From: Armatimonadota bacterium
GTDB taxonomy: Bacteria; Cloacimonadota; Cloacimonadia; Cloacimonadales; TCS61
Direction of reading: 5' to 3'
Length of the DNA stretch: 42,414 nucleotides
Assembly (NCBI GenBank): GCA_013203665.1
Contig: JABMPU010000023.1
Location: forward strand, 1-42,414
Below the pieces are notes generated by a model that was given only the letters and a program-made list of their open reading frames with translations, had not been told where the DNA came from and searched no databases. Both the position numbers and the translations under genes were made by a program. Shown here in pieces: positions 39,775 to 42,414 of the stretch (positions are counted from its first letter, which is position 1; each line of letters begins with the position of its first letter).

Positions 39775-41514
39775 ATGAAAAACAAGAATGTATATCAACC
39801 CGGTGAATGGCTCGAAAAGCACATCCGCACTTATTACTCGTTACTTAGAAGCAGCGGTGATATTTTCATAAGAACGCTTGAAACCAGTCATTCCGGGATG
39901 GAATCCAACCTCCATCCTTTAGCTGAATCCAGAGAAATTGATGTTTCTGCATTTCTATATTCTGCAATGAGACTTCCAGATTGTATTGATCGAGTAAAAC
40001 TTATCGCCATGGGTCAAAGCGAAGCAGTTTTCAAAGAAGGTGGTTTTAAGGATATTTTCGATTGGCCAATGGTAACAACCCAAGCTCGGAGAAGACAACT
40101 TCTCTTTGATGGTAAAGGAATCCTGGCAGCCTTTGTTAGCAGTATTTCCGATATTGATGATTTGATTCCATCTTTGACTGCATTTCAGATAGAATGGAAC
40201 AAAATGCACGCTTGTCTTTCAGAATCCTCTCTGGCTGATGACATTATTAATGAAGTTGTGAAAGCAGATGAAATAAAAGATGAATTGAAAAAGGCTTTTG
40301 GTCTTTCAACAGAAAATTGGGATTTGATACAAAAATTGTGGGGTGATAACTGGAACGAAAAAATCCTCTCAATTGCTTTAAGGAAAATGAATTTCCGCGT
40401 GAATCTTTTGGCGAGCGGATTCAGTGATTACCGCAGAGCTGTACAAAACTGGTGGCTTGAACTCGTTCGACAATTCGAAGAAACTCTCATAGAATTCAGA
40501 CCACTTTATCTGGTTTCAAGTAATATGCATAGTCTGGCTAATATCCTTTCTGGTTTTGCTAAAATATATCATGATGAAATTCTTAATTTTACTTTGGAAA
40601 ATGACAAAGAAGGTTTGCGAAGACGCTGGAAAATCATCAAAGCAGATGAAGATGAAGGGCTTCAAACGAATTTCCTTTATTATGCAATGAAAAATTATCT
40701 GGATTCTGATAAAGAAATTTATAAAAATCTGCAAAAAAACCAGGAAAATACCGGAATTTACAGATATCATGGTTCTCCCAACATTGATTTGAATTCTAAT
40801 CTTATAGATTTAAGAAAACTCGCTCCGGAAAAATTTGATCATAGACTTTCTTCCAATAACCTAGATTTATTAAAAAAAAGTAGAGCTTTAATCTTAAACA
40901 TAGATTATCCCCTGGGTTTAACTGCCTATCATATTTTATCACAGATTTTAGCGAGCGCTTCTGAAGTTCGTGGAATTTATATTATGGGCAAAGCAGGAAC
41001 AATGAGCGGTCGTGTTGGCGATCTTATGATTCCAAATGCTGTTCATGATTCCCAATCAGGCAATCTATTTTTCTTTAAAAACTGTTTTTCTGTTAAAGAT
41101 TTGATAAATTATTTGAACGACTCTGCAGTTTTTGACAACCAGAAATCTATAACTGTGCGTGGGACTTTCCTGCAGAATAAAGAAGTTATGAAAGCCTTTC
41201 ATAATGATGATTTTAATGGCATTGAAATGGAAGCCGGACCATATCTTTGTGCAATTTATGAAGACCTTTATCCAGAACGATATCCTCTTAATAAATCAAT
41301 CAATATGACTTCTGAGGAAGTTTATGATATTGGAATTCTTCATTATGCTTCTGATACTCCTTACAGCAAAAAGGAAAGCCTTTTAAGCAAACGAACCGGT
41401 TACATTGGCTTGGAGTCTACTTATGCTTGCACAATTGCAATTATGAAAAGAATTTTTGAAATCGAACTAAAACATATAAAAAAAGATTTGAATGAACAGG
41501 AAACCATTGATTAA
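39775..41514 (+). CDS. two-part protein with C-terminal nucleoside-phosphorylase-like domain
   Basis: A 579-residue soluble protein starting at the ATG at 39775, eight bases after the permease stop (an open frame before it overlaps the permease). The N-terminal about 340 residues are helical and unlike anything I can name (LHPLAESREIDVSAFLYSAMRLPDCIDRVKLIAMGQSE). The C-terminal about 200 residues look like the purine/uridine phosphorylase fold: GIYIMGKAGTMSGRVGDLMIPNAV near 400-423 (usual form G-x-A-G-x2..x-GD-v-i) and FNGIEMEAGPYLCAI near 481-495 (usual form EMEa). The phosphate-binding N-terminal loop of the fold is less clear. Placed between a purine permease and a membrane protein, it may process nucleosides or nucleotides. 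Inference: enzyme of salvage or purine-linked sensing; no activity proven. Confidence 0.7.
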   Translation: MKNKNVYQPGEWLEKHIRTYYSLLRSSGDIFIRTLETSHSGMESNLHPLAESREIDVSAFLYSAMRLPDCIDRVKLIAMGQSEAVFKEGGFKDIFDWPMVTTQARRRQLLFDGKGILAAFVSSISDIDDLIPSLTAFQIEWNKMHACLSESSLADDIINEVVKADEIKDELKKAFGLSTENWDLIQKLWGDNWNEKILSIALRKMNFRVNLLASGFSDYRRAVQNWWLELVRQFEETLIEFRPLYLVSSNMHSLANILSGFAKIYHDEILNFTLENDKEGLRRRWKIIKADEDEGLQTNFLYYAMKNYLDSDKEIYKNLQKNQENTGIYRYHGSPNIDLNSNLIDLRKLAPEKFDHRLSSNNLDLLKKSRALILNIDYPLGLTAYHILSQILASASEVRGIYIMGKAGTMSGRVGDLMIPNAVHDSQSGNLFFFKNCFSVKDLINYLNDSAVFDNQKSITVRGTFLQNKEVMKAFHNDDFNGIEMEAGPYLCAIYEDLYPERYPLNKSINMTSEEVYDIGILHYASDTPYSKKESLLSKRTGYIGLESTYACTIAIMKRIFEIELKHIKKDLNEQETID

Positions 41515-42414
41515 CAATTTTAAAGCTTATTTAGACAGAGGAAGAATATTAGCAGACCACATTCTTGTGCCTTTGTATCTCGCCAATATTTTTTCACTTT
41601 TTACTCTTCCCAAAGGTTGTTATTCCACCTGGGAAGTCCTCAGATTTATTTTTGCCTCTCATGCAACCCTGATCTCGATTACAATCTGGTTTTTCTCATA
41701 TCTTATCTCTACCGGTTGGCATGAACGTGGTCATTTCATCAAGGCGATCAAAGCTACAGTCTTGAAAAACAATATTGGATTATCAAATGATTCGGCTGCA
41801 TTGGAACAGAGATTTTGGGAACGAAAAAATAACTTTTTAAGAAGATTTTTCTTTAGAACCGGAATAAAAATAAGAAAGAACCTTTTAAAGAATTTAACTG
41901 AACTTAGAGATGATATTGTAAAAGGCGAGAAAGCTTCTTTCTTTAAAAATCCTTTTCGGAATCTTAAATTTTTAATATTCAATATTAAAATTGTTGCTCT
42001 CAGTCCTTTAGGTCTTTGTCCCGGGATAATCAGGAAAGGATTGAATTTTTACATTGATGCACCATTTGATCTTGGCGTTGCAGCAGAAGGACCAAAAACC
42101 AGCAGGAAATTAGGCATTATTAGTTTGATCTTAGCAATTGCTTTAATTCCTTTAGGACGCATATATTGCTTTAATTTAATAATAAATTTCGGAAGACTTT
42201 TCTTAGGACTCGGTGTTATCGGTATGTTAGATTCTTTTTTTGCAGATCCTGGAAAGTGGAAGGAATTCCGTGAGCGAGAACGATTGGCACAGCAGCGTGC
42301 TGAGGAAATAAAACCGATCGGCGCCTGGATAGAACAAGCTGCCAAAATAAAAGCTCAGCTTCAATCCAACCGCCTACAGGAAGTGATGAAAGATGACAGG
42401 TTGATAAGAGTTCC
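41492..42414 (+). CDS. membrane protein of unknown function, cut by the window edge
   Basis: An open frame of at least 307 codons from an ATG at 41492 (23-base overlap with the previous gene) to the end of the window without a stop. Begins MNRKPLINNFKAYLDRGRIL. Membrane segments: LVPLYLANIFSLF, a TLISITIWFFSYLIS segment, and a pair near 200-235 (KLGIISLILAIALIPLGRIYCF and LFLGLGVIGMLDSFF). Charged helical loops separate them (RFWERKNNFLRRF). The open end has a helical, glutamine-rich segment (RERERLAQQRAEEIKPIGAW). I do not recognise the family. The overlap indicates that it is translated with the phosphorylase-like protein and may form part of the same system. Confidence 0.75.
   Translation, partial: MNRKPLINNFKAYLDRGRILADHILVPLYLANIFSLFTLPKGCYSTWEVLRFIFASHATLISITIWFFSYLISTGWHERGHFIKAIKATVLKNNIGLSNDSAALEQRFWERKNNFLRRFFFRTGIKIRKNLLKNLTELRDDIVKGEKASFFKNPFRNLKFLIFNIKIVALSPLGLCPGIIRKGLNFYIDAPFDLGVAAEGPKTSRKLGIISLILAIALIPLGRIYCFNLIINFGRLFLGLGVIGMLDSFFADPGKWKEFRERERLAQQRAEEIKPIGAWIEQAAKIKAQLQSNRLQEVMKDDRLIRV

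Overview
The window is AT-rich bacterial chromosome. Many long secreted proteins end in the same C-terminal domain, starting YPNPFNP and ending in a short K-M-(L/I)-L-x-K tail. Together with FG-GAP/PKD/C25/C10 secreted proteins and outer-membrane barrels, this points to the Fibrobacteres-Chlorobi-Bacteroidetes side of the tree. My best guess is Candidatus Cloacimonadota, but this comes from general resemblance and not from a marker gene. TGA is used as a normal stop.

Layout: (1) 1-2438, minus strand: an edge-truncated small antitoxin-like gene, an MntA-HepT toxin-antitoxin pair whose hepT is broken by an in-frame TGA, and a monofunctional heptose-7-phosphate kinase, with palindromic repeats between them. 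(2) 2922-8822, plus: two secreted peptidases (subtilisin-like S8, then streptopain-like C10), each followed by a strong intrinsic terminator and both carrying nearly the same sorting domain. (3) 9085-10043: a zeta-toxin/small-partner pair whose boundaries look like those of an integron gene cassette; then a 5'-truncated AlbA/RecG-like ATP-binding gene. (4) 10931-16148: a tightly packed operon of YggS, a divergent PlsY, a GNAT protein, a PAP2 phosphatase-like protein and a BatA-like protein, with a membrane/lipid flavour. (5) 16716-26418: three tandem secreted PKD paralogues followed by a 1749-residue gingipain-like (C25) protein. (6) 26745-27845: a MalK/UgpC-type ABC ATPase. (7) 28051-35022: a secreted caspase locus made of a stand-alone copy of the caspase N-terminal domain, a DUF4384-like protein, a 911-residue caspase-like protein, an acidic-tract outer-membrane protein and a lipoprotein with seven tandem repeats that probably form a propeller. 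(8) 35056-38399: HU, a small membrane protein, and two outer-membrane proteins, one with helix-hairpin-helix motifs. (9) 38414-42414: a purine-type NCS2 permease, a protein with a C-terminal nucleoside-phosphorylase-like domain, and a membrane protein running off the edge.

How it fits together: most of the window codes for the cell envelope and secretome. Four peptidases of different families (S8, C10, C25, C14-like) are exported, and three carry the sorting domain that probably sends them through a type IX-like route. No secretion machinery is in the window. The most unusual items are the candidate integron-type cassette carrying the zeta pair, the secreted caspase locus with its duplicated N-terminal domain, the duplicated gene junction in the PKD paralogue array, nested palindromic repeats, and the purine permease/phosphorylase-like/membrane trio. 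No rRNA, tRNA, CRISPR array, transposase or integrase was recognised.
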